64,000 nt of DNA from G942493275 sp942493275 (GTDB lineage Bacteria; Actinomycetota; Coriobacteriia; Anaerosomatales; PHET01): NCBI GenBank assembly GCA_942493275.1, contig OW818687.1:2356001-2420000 (forward strand), written 5' to 3'. Position numbers and translations under genes: made by a program. Position 1 is the first letter of the stretch; each line of letters starts with the position of its first letter. The notes under the pieces are model-generated. The model did no database searches. It was not told the origin of the DNA and worked only from the letters and a program-made list of their open reading frames with translations. This document shows, in pieces, positions 18,081 through 26,605 of this stretch.

Positions 18081-19210
18081 CAGCTTCCTTTCCTCTCGAC
18101 GTCCGGAGCCTCTTCGCGAGGCCGCCAGACGGTTACTGACACGTCTCCTACGATACCCGTATCAACGGGGCTGAACAGGTGTACGAGGCTCTCGCCCACC
18201 GAGTCTCCATCGCCTGCGAACAGCGACAAGGCGCCGTCGCCCGCCATCCCGCCGGCCGTCACCACGATCAGCTCGTCGACCAGTCCTTCGCGCCACAACG
18301 CGGACAACAAGGTGGGCCCCGCCTCCACGAGCACGGTTCCCACTCCCCTGTCGCCGAGCACTCTCAGCGCGCCCGACAACCCCGCCGCGGCGTCATAGTG
18401 CGCGACCTGGACGCCGTTAGGGGCCTCAACGCCCTCCGGCAGCACGACGAGTGTGGGTGCGGCTCCGTCGGACAGCACCCTCGCGTCCGCAGGCGGAGCC
18501 GCACTTCGGCCGAGCACGATGCGGAGCGGTTGGTTCTCGGCGGCCGTGCCGTCGGCGTCGCGCACGGTGAGTGCGGGATCATCGGCCAGCACGGTCGAGA
18601 CGCCGACCATGACCGCATCCGCCTGAGAGCGCAGCCGAGCGGTGACCTGCGAGCCGGACGGACCCGTCATCGACGAGCGGTGGCCGGGCTCAAGGGCGAT
18701 GCAGCCGTCGAGCGAGACACCTACCTTCACCGAGACGAAGGGGGTGCCGGTGGCCATACGCTTCAGCCAGCCCTCGTTGATCTCGGCGAACGGGGACGGA
18801 TCGGAGGCGAACTCGACCTCAATACCGGCGGCGCGCAGCGCGTGAGCACCCCCGCCGGCCTCGGGGTTGGGATCGGCCATGCCGATGACGACGCGGCTGA
18901 CGCCGGAGGCTATCAGGGCATCGGTGCAGGGTGGCGTGCGTCCGTGATGCCGGCAGGGCTCGAGGGTGACGTAGACGTCGGCACCAGCCGCCGCCTCGCC
19001 CGCATCGGCGAGCGCGAACACCTCGGCGTGCGGCTGGCCGGCGCGCGGGTGGAACCCCTCGCCCACGATGCGGCCGTCGCGGACGACGACGCAGCCGACG
19101 AGCGGATTGGGCCACGCGGAACCGCGGGCGCGGCACGCCAAAGCGAGCGCATGGCGCAGGAACGGGTCCTCGACCCGGGATGCGCTGTCCGAGAACAGCC
19201 GCAAGGGCAA
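18080..19210 (-). CDS. ribD: Riboflavin biosynthesis deaminase/reductase
   Basis: A 376-residue bifunctional enzyme. The N-terminal cytidine-deaminase-like domain has GQPHAEVFALADAG and LEPCRHHGRTPPCTDAL, giving His and two Cys for zinc. The C-terminal reductase domain starts FVSVKVGVSLDGCIAL and ends with VLVEAGPTLLSAL and ELIVVTAGG. The deaminase-reductase linker NPEAGGGAHALRAAGIEVE is slightly divergent from the usual VSGGG form. The start is probably TTG at 19210 (alternatively TTG at 19204), right after the GAGAAGGAAGG that closes the FMN riboswitch, so ligand binding could hide the ribosome site. Confidence 0.94.
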   Translation of the reverse strand: MPLRLFSDSASRVEDPFLRHALALACRARGSAWPNPLVGCVVVRDGRIVGEGFHPRAGQPHAEVFALADAGEAAAGADVYVTLEPCRHHGRTPPCTDALIASGVSRVVIGMADPNPEAGGGAHALRAAGIEVEFASDPSPFAEINEGWLKRMATGTPFVSVKVGVSLDGCIALEPGHRSSMTGPSGSQVTARLRSQADAVMVGVSTVLADDPALTVRDADGTAAENQPLRIVLGRSAAPPADARVLSDGAAPTLVVLPEGVEAPNGVQVAHYDAAAGLSGALRVLGDRGVGTVLVEAGPTLLSALWREGLVDELIVVTAGGMAGDGALSLFAGDGDSVGESLVHLFSPVDTGIVGDVSVTVWRPREEAPDVERKGS

Positions 19211-19216
19211 AACCTT

Positions 19217-19327
19217 CCTTCTCTCGTCCGGACTATACCGTCGGCTCCGGAGTCACACCGGATCGGCCCCTCTCGGGGTTCGCGGGCTGTACCGCCGGTG
19301 GGGAATCTCACCCCGCCCTGAAGAAAG
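19217..19327 (-). promoter_or_regulatory. FMN riboswitch (RFN element)
   Basis: Read on the minus strand the conserved RFN blocks appear in order: TTCAGGGCGGGGTGAGATTC, CCCACCGGCGGT, AGCCCGCGA, GATCCGGTGTGACTCCGGAG, CCGACGGT and AGTCCGGACGAGAGAAGG. Binding of FMN would shut down ribDEBAH. It begins only 10 bases after the rpe stop and ends at the ribD ribosome binding site, with no separate terminator hairpin evident, so control of translation initiation is more likely. Confidence 0.95.
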
Positions 19328-19337
19328 CAGTGCAATT

Positions 19338-20021
19338 CTAGCAGGCTGCGGCGGCTCCTGCCGCTGCAGCGGCGCGGATGCGCTCGATGGCCGCTTTGGG
19401 ATCCGGCTCGCCGAACACGGCGTTGCCGGCAACGAGGACGTTGGCGCCCGCCGCTGCCACGAGCGGGGCGGTCTCAACGTTTATGCCGCCGTCGACCTGG
19501 ATGAGCGGGTTCACGCCGAGCTTATCGGCCATCCATGAGATCTCGGCGACCTTCTCGATACTCCGCTCGATGAACGCCTGTCCGCCAAAGCCCGGGTTGA
19601 CACTCATCACGAGGATCATATCGACCATCTCGAGGACCTCGACGAGCGTGTCGACAGACGTGCCCGGGTTCAATGAGACGGCCGGAGAGGCTCCGGCCTC
19701 GCGAATACGAGTCAACGTGCGGTGTATGTGCGGAGATGCCTCTACGTGGACCGTGAGGCTGTCTGCGCCCGCATCCAGGTACCAATCGACGACCGAATCG
19801 GCGTTGTCGATCATGAGATGCACGTCGAGCGGAATCGTTGCCACCCGCTTGAGGGCCTTCACGACCGGCGGGCCGATGGTGAGATTCGGGACGAAATGCC
19901 CGTCCATGACGTCGACGTGGACGTAGTCGGCGCCGCCCTCTTCGATCATGCGGACCGCGTCTCCCAGCGACGCGAAGTCGGCCGAGAGGATCGAGGGGGC
20001 CATCAGAATACGGTCGGTCAT
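19338..20021 (-). CDS. rpe: Ribulose-phosphate 3-epimerase
   Basis: A 227-residue TIM barrel that interconverts ribulose-5-phosphate and xylulose-5-phosphate in the pentose phosphate pathway. Motifs: MAPSILSADFASLGDAV, YVHVDVMDGHFVPNLTIGP, LDVHLMI, ILVMSVNPGFGGQAFI and IQVDGGINVETA, containing the metal-binding His and Asp residues. The C-terminal tail is alanine-rich. The gene sits directly before the FMN riboswitch; its product ribulose-5-phosphate is a substrate of RibBA, so the arrangement makes metabolic sense. Confidence 0.96.
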   Translation of the reverse strand: MTDRILMAPSILSADFASLGDAVRMIEEGGADYVHVDVMDGHFVPNLTIGPPVVKALKRVATIPLDVHLMIDNADSVVDWYLDAGADSLTVHVEASPHIHRTLTRIREAGASPAVSLNPGTSVDTLVEVLEMVDMILVMSVNPGFGGQAFIERSIEKVAEISWMADKLGVNPLIQVDGGINVETAPLVAAAGANVLVAGNAVFGEPDPKAAIERIRAAAAAGAAAAC

Positions 20022-20034
20022 CTCGGTCTCCGGT

Positions 20035-21051
20035 CTAGTCGCTGACGAGCCCCATGCCGTGCAGTTCGTCGCGCGCCTCGCGACCCATGAGGGTGGCTCC
20101 GGCGATGCGCGGGTCCATTCCTTCGTACAGGACGTGCTTCACCATGTGGGTGATGGGGAGCTCGACGCCTTCGCGCTCGCCCAGCGCAGCCACCGACAGA
20201 CACGCGACCGCGCCTTCGGCGACCATGTGCGTCTTGTCGTAGAAGTCCTGCATCGTGCCGCCCTCGGCGACCAACTGGCCGAGGCCGCGGTTGCGCGAGT
20301 GGCGACTCGTGCACGTGACGATGAGGTCTCCCATGCCGGCAAGTCCCATATAGGTGAGCGGATTGGCGCCGAGCGTCTTGCCCAGCCGGCTCATCTCGGC
20401 GAGCCCGCGCGTCATCAGGGTGGCTTTGGTGTTGTCGCCGTAGCCGAGGCCATCGCACATGCCCGACGCGATCGCGACCACATTCTTGCTCGCGCCGCAC
20501 AACTCAACACCCACTACGTCGGGGTTGGTGTACACGCGAAAGAACGGCGTCATGAACGCGTCCTGGAACAACTCGCCCACCGGCTCGTGATACGCCGCGA
20601 CGACCGTTGCGGACGGGACGCCCTTGCTGACTTCCTCGGCATGGTTGGGACCGGACAGGCCAGCGATTCTGTTTCGGTTGCCGAGAACGTCTTCGAGCAC
20701 CTCGGTCATGAGGAAGAGGGTGTCTTGCTCAACGCCCTTGGAGAGGATGACGACCGGAGTGTCCTTGCCGAGCGCCGGCTTCATCGCCTCGGCTGTGGAG
20801 CGCACGCCCATGCTCGGCGTGACCATGACGACCGCCTCGGCGCCCTGAAGCGCTTCCTCGACGTCGGTCGAAGCGAACACGCTCTCGGGCAGGACGACCT
20901 CGGGCAGATACATGCAGTTGCGATGCTCGGCGTTCACGCATTCGGCGATCTCGGCCTCACGCGCCCACAGTCGGACGTCGTGGCCCTTGCCTCCGAGCAG
21001 CCACGAGACCGCGGTTCCCCACGAGCCGGCACCAATGACAGATATGCGCAC
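20035..21051 (-). CDS. gpsA: Glycerol-3-phosphate dehydrogenase [NAD(P)+]
   Basis: A 338-residue enzyme making sn-glycerol-3-phosphate from DHAP for phospholipids. The nucleotide-binding start is ISVIGAGSWGTAVSWLL. Further motifs are VVILSKGVEQDT, LSGPNHAEEVSKGVPSA, GASKNVVAIASGM with the catalytic Lys, and GMGDLIVTCTS followed by SRNRGLG. The start is GTG at 21051, directly after the plsY stop, so the two first steps of phosphatidate synthesis are translated together. Confidence 0.96.
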   Translation of the reverse strand: MRISVIGAGSWGTAVSWLLGGKGHDVRLWAREAEIAECVNAEHRNCMYLPEVVLPESVFASTDVEEALQGAEAVVMVTPSMGVRSTAEAMKPALGKDTPVVILSKGVEQDTLFLMTEVLEDVLGNRNRIAGLSGPNHAEEVSKGVPSATVVAAYHEPVGELFQDAFMTPFFRVYTNPDVVGVELCGASKNVVAIASGMCDGLGYGDNTKATLMTRGLAEMSRLGKTLGANPLTYMGLAGMGDLIVTCTSRHSRNRGLGQLVAEGGTMQDFYDKTHMVAEGAVACLSVAALGEREGVELPITHMVKHVLYEGMDPRIAGATLMGREARDELHGMGLVSD

Positions 21052-21717
21052 CTACTCGCCGCCCTTCCCCTTGGTCGCGTCCCCTCTTCGGCTCAACGAT
21101 ACCCTATTCTCCTCGCCGCGGACGATGCGCACCATGTTGGCGCGGTGACGCCACAAGACGAGCGCGGCAAGGCCGAAGACCGCGACTGTGAGCGGAACAT
21201 CGCCCGGGTAGAACTTCAGCACGAGCAGCGGATAGACGAGCGCGGCCACTATGGAGGCGAGCGACACCATCCGGGTCGAGACGACCACGGCGGCGAACAG
21301 CAGCAACTCAATCGTGGCAACGAGCGGGGTCAGCACGAACAGCGCGCCTGCGGAGGTCGCGACCCCCTTACCGCCCTTGAACCTGATGTAGGGCGAGTAC
21401 GAATGACCGAGAACGGCGGCGGCCATGGCGAGCACGCGAGTCCACTCCCACACCAGGTGCGAGGGCTCGGTGGGTACGACGACCATGGCCAGAAACACGG
21501 CGGCCGATCCCTTGGCGGCGTCGAGCAGCAGGGTCGCGACGGCGGCGCGCGCTCCCAACAGCCTGAAGACGTTGGTGGCGCCCAGGTTTCCTGACCCGTG
21601 TGTGCGCGGGTCGATGTCGTAGAAGCGCTTGCCGATGATGAGAGCCCACGGAATACCGCCGAGCAGATACGCGGCTATAAGGGCCCCCGCACAGCGGAGC
21701 GCCACATCGGGCGACAC
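21052..21717 (-). CDS. plsY: Glycerol-3-phosphate acyltransferase PlsY
   Basis: A 221-residue multi-pass membrane enzyme that moves an acyl group from acyl-phosphate to glycerol-3-phosphate. The family loops are visible: YLLGGIPWALIIGK, DPRTHGSGNLGATNVFR, FKGGKGVATSAG and, near the end, the WRHRANMVRIVRGEENR tail. Five or so hydrophobic segments alternate with these loops. The start is GTG at 21717, one base from the der stop. Confidence 0.95.
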   Translation of the reverse strand: MSPDVALRCAGALIAAYLLGGIPWALIIGKRFYDIDPRTHGSGNLGATNVFRLLGARAAVATLLLDAAKGSAAVFLAMVVVPTEPSHLVWEWTRVLAMAAAVLGHSYSPYIRFKGGKGVATSAGALFVLTPLVATIELLLFAAVVVSTRMVSLASIVAALVYPLLVLKFYPGDVPLTVAVFGLAALVLWRHRANMVRIVRGEENRVSLSRRGDATKGKGGE

Positions 21718-21718
21718 G

Positions 21719-23026
21719 CTAGTCCTTCTTCCTGAACTTCAGCATGATCGGCGTGCCCTCGAAGTCGAACCTCTCACGCAAACGGTTCTCGACGTAGCGA
21801 CGGAAGTTGTCGTCGATGAGCGTCGGGTGGTTTGCGAAGAAGGTGAAGCCGGGAGGCGCGACGCGCGTCTGCGTGACGTAGTGCATCTTGAGGGTCTTGC
21901 CGTGCTTGTTGACGGTGTGACCGAAGTCGCGCATCTCGGTGAGGAGCTTGTTGAGCTGGCTCGTGGAGATCTCGCGCATGTAGTTGCCGTAAGCGGTGTC
22001 GACCGCGTCCCAGATCCGGTGGACGCCGCGACCGGTGAGAGCGCTGATACGCAGCACCGGGGCGTAGCCGACGAACATGAGCCGCTCGCCGACACGGTTG
22101 AGAAGCCACTCGCGAGCGTCCTCATCGGTCATCTCGTCCCACTTGTTGAGAAGGATGATCATGGCGCAGCCCCGCTCCTCGGCGAAACGAGCGATGCGCT
22201 GGTCCTGGTCGGTGAGGCCGATGGTCGAGTCGATGACGAGCAGCGCGACGTGCGCGCGGTCGATGGCCCTCATCGCGCGAACGAAGCCGTAGTACTCGAC
22301 GTCCTCATCGATGAGCGACTTGCGGCGGATGCCCGCCGTGTCGACGAGCCGGTACTTCGACTCCCCACGCTCCACGAGGGTGTCGATCGCGTCGCGAGTC
22401 GTGCCCGCGATCTCCGAGACGATCGCACGCTCCTTACCGGCCAGCTGGTTGAGCAGCGATGACTTGCCGGCGTTGGGGCGACCGATGATGGCGACGTCGA
22501 TGATGCCGGTCTCAACCTCGGGCTCGACATCCGGAAGCACCTTGACGATCTCGTCGAGGAGGTCGCCCGTGCCATTGCCGTGCGTGGCCGAGACAGGCCA
22601 CGGGGTGCCGAGTCCAAGGCCGTAGAAGTCGTACGTCTCGGTCTCCGAGCCGGGGGTGTCCACCTTGTTGACGGCGAGGAAGACCGGTCGGTCGGCGCGC
22701 TTGAGGATCTTTGCGACCTCCTCGTCGTCGGCGACGAGTCCTGCCTTGCCGTCCACGAGCAGGACGATGGCGTCGGCCTCCTCGGCGGCCATCATGGCCT
22801 GCGAACGGATCGACACCTGGAAGTCATCGGTGGAGCCGGCTTCGATGCCGCCGGTATCGATGAGCAGGAAGTCGACGCCGTTCCAGTCGGCGCGGTGGTA
22901 GCTGCGATCGCGCGTGACGCCGCGCGCCTCGTGAACGATGGCGTCGGCGACCTGAGTTATGCGGTTGACGAAGGTCGATTTCCCCACGTTGGGGCGACCG
23001 ACGACTGCGACGATAGGAAGCGCCAT
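21719..23026 (-). CDS. der: Ribosome assembly GTPase Der (EngA)
   Basis: A 435-residue protein with two tandem GTPase domains and a C-terminal KH-like domain, acting in 50S subunit assembly. First G domain: VVGRPNVGKSTF, DTGGIE and NKVD. Second: IIGRPNAGKSSLLNQL, DTAGIRRK and NKWD. The KH part ends with PTLIDDNFRRYVENRLRE. The frame is open to 23128, but the ATG at 23026 directly precedes the first P-loop. It lies 7 bases downstream of the DUF512 gene. Confidence 0.97.
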   Translation of the reverse strand: MALPIVAVVGRPNVGKSTFVNRITQVADAIVHEARGVTRDRSYHRADWNGVDFLLIDTGGIEAGSTDDFQVSIRSQAMMAAEEADAIVLLVDGKAGLVADDEEVAKILKRADRPVFLAVNKVDTPGSETETYDFYGLGLGTPWPVSATHGNGTGDLLDEIVKVLPDVEPEVETGIIDVAIIGRPNAGKSSLLNQLAGKERAIVSEIAGTTRDAIDTLVERGESKYRLVDTAGIRRKSLIDEDVEYYGFVRAMRAIDRAHVALLVIDSTIGLTDQDQRIARFAEERGCAMIILLNKWDEMTDEDAREWLLNRVGERLMFVGYAPVLRISALTGRGVHRIWDAVDTAYGNYMREISTSQLNKLLTEMRDFGHTVNKHGKTLKMHYVTQTRVAPPGFTFFANHPTLIDDNFRRYVENRLRERFDFEGTPIMLKFRKKD

Positions 23027-23033
23027 GGGCGCG

Positions 23034-24380
23034 TCACTCCTTAGAGTCGGAAGCGGGGTGATCGACCACGTCGGTGAGGCCGGCCAGCAATCCCGCGGCG
23101 TCAGAGGATACCAGACGCACGTCTGCACCGCTCTTGGCGACCACTTCTTCGAACGTCATGTCGTCGAGGGTGAGACCGTCGTCGTTGAACACGATGTCGG
23201 GCACAAGATACGCGCTGGGGCTGCCGAGACGCTCCTGATCCGCCGCGATCGCCGCAGCGATGTCGGCCCCTACGAGCAGCCCGGTGACGCTCACGTTGCC
23301 GCCGAAGAACCGGTTGGGTACCGCGAGCAGCCTGGCGTACCCGGCGGCGTCGCACGCGTTGAGCGCCCCGGCGAGTGTGGTCGCGGCCATGATGCCGGTG
23401 ACAACCGTCGCGGTCTCGCCTTCGACCGGCAGCCGACACACGGTACTCGTAAGGTCCTCTCGGAGGGCCATGGCTTCGTCCACGAAAGTCCGGACGATAC
23501 CGATGCCGTTCTCGTACTGAGGGAAGCCGTCGTACCACTCGGTCGTGGGAAACGGAGCCCGCGCGTTGAGGTAGAACTCGTCGGCGAGGTGTACCCAGGT
23601 GATCTCGTCGCGCTCGCGTGACTCGAACTGCCAGCGCTGGACCTGCTGGATCACCGTGGCAGCGGCGATCTGGTCGCCGAAGCTTTCGCTGATATCGTCC
23701 TGATGCTTGGTGTAGCCGACAGGCACGATGCCGACCGAAGCGATGCCCTCACGCTCGGACAGCCACGCGAGCGTGCGGTCGAGCGCTTCGCCGTCGTTGA
23801 CGCCGGGAACCAGCACGATCTGGACGTGCAGATCGATGCCGGCCTCGACGAGCTGGTCGAAACGCTCGAGCGCGCGGTCCTCCCGCGCACACACGAGCTT
23901 GGCCCGGATGTCGGGATCGACGCTGTGCAGCGAGACGTAGAGCGGCGAGAGTCGCTGCTCCGCGATGCGCTCTACGTCGGCGTCCCCGAGGTTGGTCAGT
24001 GTGACGAAGTTGCCGTTCAGGAACGACAGCCGGTAGTCGTCGTCGCGAACGTAGAGCGAGGGCCGCATGCCCTTGGGAAGCTGCGCCATGAAGCAGAAGG
24101 CGCAGCTGTTGCGACAGGTGTGCACGCCGTCGAAGAGGATGTCCGAGAAGTCGATGCCCCACGGCTCCCCCGTCTCGCGGTTCAGCTCGACCGTGCAAGA
24201 GGCGCCATTGCGCACGATTTCGACCGCGACGGTATCCTCGTCGGACTCCCACTGCCAGTCGAGAATGTCGCGGATCTCCCGACCGCCGGCGGAGACGAGC
24301 TCATCGCCGGCAAGCAGGCCGGCTCGCTGGGCGGGCGAACCCGGTTGAACGGCGGCTATCACGCCACGCTTCGCGCTCAT
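23034..24380 (-). CDS. DUF512 family protein: PDZ plus radical SAM-like domains
   Basis: A 448-residue protein. Residues 1-70 form a PDZ-like domain (AAVQPGSPAQRAGLLAGDELV). The CRNSCAFCF block near residue 88 provides Cys-x3-Cys-x2-Cys for a radical-SAM-type [4Fe-4S] cluster, followed by a TIM-barrel-like region (PLYVSLHSVDPDIRAKL, VQIVLVPGVNDGEAL). The C-terminal half is the DUF512 region, with EFYLNARAPFP. The family is widespread in anaerobes and is commonly found beside der, as here; its substrate is unknown. It starts by an ATGA overlap with ispH. Confidence 0.88.
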   Translation of the reverse strand: MSAKRGVIAAVQPGSPAQRAGLLAGDELVSAGGREIRDILDWQWESDEDTVAVEIVRNGASCTVELNRETGEPWGIDFSDILFDGVHTCRNSCAFCFMAQLPKGMRPSLYVRDDDYRLSFLNGNFVTLTNLGDADVERIAEQRLSPLYVSLHSVDPDIRAKLVCAREDRALERFDQLVEAGIDLHVQIVLVPGVNDGEALDRTLAWLSEREGIASVGIVPVGYTKHQDDISESFGDQIAAATVIQQVQRWQFESRERDEITWVHLADEFYLNARAPFPTTEWYDGFPQYENGIGIVRTFVDEAMALREDLTSTVCRLPVEGETATVVTGIMAATTLAGALNACDAAGYARLLAVPNRFFGGNVSVTGLLVGADIAAAIAADQERLGSPSAYLVPDIVFNDDGLTLDDMTFEEVVAKSGADVRLVSSDAAGLLAGLTDVVDHPASDSKE

Positions 24381-25213
24381 GGGCGAATCGCCTCGATCGC
24401 ACGAATGACGCCCTGCATCTGCTCGTCAGGAGTCGAGGCCCCTGCGGTGACGCCCACCGACTCGACGCCGTCGAACCACGTGGTATCGATGTCCTGGGCG
24501 GTTTCGACGTGATAGGTGCGAGGGTTCACGGAGCGGCAGATCTCGACCAGGCGCGCCGTGTTGCCGGAGTTGTGCCCGCCCACCACGACGACAGCATCCA
24601 CGCTCTCGGCGAGTTCCTGGGCCGAGCGCTGGCGCTTTCCGGTCGCCGAGCAGATGGTGTTGTGCACGCGCAGCTCGCGAACGCGCGGTGCAAGGGCGGC
24701 AACCACCTCGACAAGCCGCGACTCGGCCTGCGTGGTCTGAACCACGACGCCGACCCGGTTTGCGGGCAGGCGCTCGGGCAGCTCGTCGGCCGACTCGACC
24801 ACGATGGCCTCACCGCCGGCGTGCGCCATGATGCCTTCGACCTCCGGGTGGTCAGCCTCGCCGATGATGACGATGGCGTAGCCCTCTTCAGCGAGTGCGC
24901 GCGCGGCCTGGTGGGCCTTGCTCACGTGGGGGCACGTGGCGTCTATAACGTCCAGCCCGCGCCTCTCGGCCTCACCGATGATGGCCGGGTCGACGCCGTG
25001 ACTGCGGATGACGAGGGTGCCATCGTCGACTTCATCGAGGCAACCCGCGACTTCCACGCCTTGCGCTCGGAGAGCATCGACCGCCTGCGGGTTGTGGATG
25101 AGCGGTCCCAGGGTGTGGACCGTGGTCCCGTGCGACGCGGCCTCCTCGGCGAGTCTCAGCGCCCGTTCGACGCCGTAGCAGACGCCCGCATAGCGTGCGA
25201 CCTCGACTCTCAT
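24377..25213 (-). CDS. ispH: 4-hydroxy-3-methylbut-2-enyl diphosphate reductase
   Basis: A 278-residue Fe-S enzyme, the last step of the MEP isoprenoid pathway, producing IPP and DMAPP. The three cluster cysteines are in AGVCYGVERAL, DATCPHVSKAH and NTICSATGKRQ. The substrate-binding residues lie in LGPLIHNPQAV, RSHGV and GHNSGNTARL, with the final GVTAGASTPDEQM. Its length is normal. It overlaps both neighbours by ATGA, linking isoprenoid and phospholipid genes in one transcript. Confidence 0.96.
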   Translation of the reverse strand: MRVEVARYAGVCYGVERALRLAEEAASHGTTVHTLGPLIHNPQAVDALRAQGVEVAGCLDEVDDGTLVIRSHGVDPAIIGEAERRGLDVIDATCPHVSKAHQAARALAEEGYAIVIIGEADHPEVEGIMAHAGGEAIVVESADELPERLPANRVGVVVQTTQAESRLVEVVAALAPRVRELRVHNTICSATGKRQRSAQELAESVDAVVVVGGHNSGNTARLVEICRSVNPRTYHVETAQDIDTTWFDGVESVGVTAGASTPDEQMQGVIRAIEAIRP

Positions 25214-25890
25214 CGCTCGGCTCCCCTCGCCTCGTCACGGACCACTGCGATGCGGCGCATGATCTCGGCGGTCATGAGTTCCATCTTCTCCTTGCGTGTT
25301 CCCTCGAATGCATCAGGGTGAACCGGTTCGCCGTAGCGGATGGTCACCGGAGAGAGGCGCGGGTACTTCGCACCTCGGGGAAACGCGCGATCGGTACCTG
25401 CGATTCCCACGGGAACGACCGGTACGCCGGTGCGCAGAGCAAGAAACGCCACGCCACCGTGGGCCTCGCCGAGCTCGTCGCCGCCGTCGTGGCTGCGCGT
25501 GCCCTCGGGGAACATGCCGACGAGTTCTCCGCCGGACAGCAGGTTGGATGCCGTGGTGATCATCTCGCGGTCGGCGGTACCCCTGCGGACCGGAAACGCC
25601 CAGACCCGGTCGAGGAACCACCCCAGAGGCTTGATGTCCCACAGCTCGATCTTGGCGACGAAGTGGGCCGGTCGGCGCATGGAGCACCACAGGAGGACCG
25701 GGTCGAGGTGGCTGACGTGGTTACCGGCGAGGATGGCGCCGCCCTCGGGCACCTTCTCCCAGCCCTTCAGGTCGACCCGCCACATGGCGAGAAACACCCT
25801 GCCGACGGTCGATTGCACGAACCGAGCGAAACGCCAGCTGGGGGCGTCAGCACCGGTGAGTGGCCGTCCCTGGAAGCGACTCTTCGTCAC
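25210..25890 (-). CDS. plsC: 1-acyl-sn-glycerol-3-phosphate acyltransferase (PlsC-like)
   Basis: A 226-residue acyltransferase that should acylate lysophosphatidate at sn-2. The catalytic His-x4-Asp motif is in GNHVSHLDPVLL. FPEGTRSHDGG is the glycerol-phosphate-binding motif, and PVVPVGIAGTDRAFP is block IV. An N-terminal hydrophobic stretch (VGRVFLAMWRV) may anchor it to the membrane. With plsY and gpsA nearby, the window holds the path from DHAP to phosphatidate. It shares ATGA with both cmk and ispH. Confidence 0.92.
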   Translation of the reverse strand: MTKSRFQGRPLTGADAPSWRFARFVQSTVGRVFLAMWRVDLKGWEKVPEGGAILAGNHVSHLDPVLLWCSMRRPAHFVAKIELWDIKPLGWFLDRVWAFPVRRGTADREMITTASNLLSGGELVGMFPEGTRSHDGGDELGEAHGGVAFLALRTGVPVVPVGIAGTDRAFPRGAKYPRLSPVTIRYGEPVHPDAFEGTRKEKMELMTAEIMRRIAVVRDEARGAER

Positions 25891-26558
25891 GATCGTGCCC
25901 CGGAAGCCAGCTCGGCGATCTCTTCGACGACCTGCTCGATGGTGAGCCCCGTCGTGTCAACCTCGACCGCGTCGTCGGCGGCGTGAAGCGGTGAAACCGC
26001 TCGCGACGAGTCCGCATGGTCCCTACGCACGAGCGATTCACGCACGCCCGCCGGGTCGATCAGTGCACCGGTCGCCGCCTGCTGAACCGCGCGGCGTCGA
26101 GCGCGCTCCTCGGTGGACGCGGTGAGAAACACCTTGAGCTCGGCATCGGGGAACACAACGGTCCCGATGTCACGGCCCTCGACAACGATGTCTCCCGCGG
26201 CGCCGAGCGCACGCTGCTGCGCGACCATCGCATCCCGGACCCGAGCAAGCTTCGCGACCGCGGATACGGCGTCGTCCACCCGCGGCGTGCGAATGGCGGT
26301 GGTGACGTCGGTGTCGTCGATGAATACCCGGCTGGGAAGCGCCTCGCCCGGCTCGTGTGCGAAGGTGACCGCCTGCGATTCGGCGATGCGTGTGACTCCC
26401 GCCTCGTCAGACGGCGAGACGCCGGAGGCGAGCGCCTGAAACGCGATGGCACGATACATCGCCCCGGTGTCCAGATAGTGGAAGCCGAGGCGGGTTGCGA
26501 CGAGTTTTGCGACTGTGGACTTGCCGGAGCCGGCAGGCCCGTCGATGGCGATGATCAT
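25887..26558 (-). CDS. cmk: Cytidylate kinase
   Basis: A 223-residue nucleoside monophosphate kinase, phosphorylating CMP and dCMP. It starts IIAIDGPAGSGKSTVAK, the P-loop, followed by YLDTGAMYRAIAF and the substrate block GDIVVEGRDIGTVVFPDAELK. The lid region has RRDHADSSRAVSPLH. The ATG at 26558 is preferred; an in-frame TTG at 26591 would add 11 residues. AGGAGA lies 11 bases upstream, a rather long spacing. It is followed by plsC with an ATGA overlap, as in many genomes. Confidence 0.95.
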   Translation of the reverse strand: MIIAIDGPAGSGKSTVAKLVATRLGFHYLDTGAMYRAIAFQALASGVSPSDEAGVTRIAESQAVTFAHEPGEALPSRVFIDDTDVTTAIRTPRVDDAVSAVAKLARVRDAMVAQQRALGAAGDIVVEGRDIGTVVFPDAELKVFLTASTEERARRRAVQQAATGALIDPAGVRESLVRRDHADSSRAVSPLHAADDAVEVDTTGLTIEQVVEEIAELASGARS

Positions 26559-26605
26559 AGGTGTGTGGGTCTCCTGAGTGAGTGGTGTCAACCGCGCAGA
26601 TTGTA

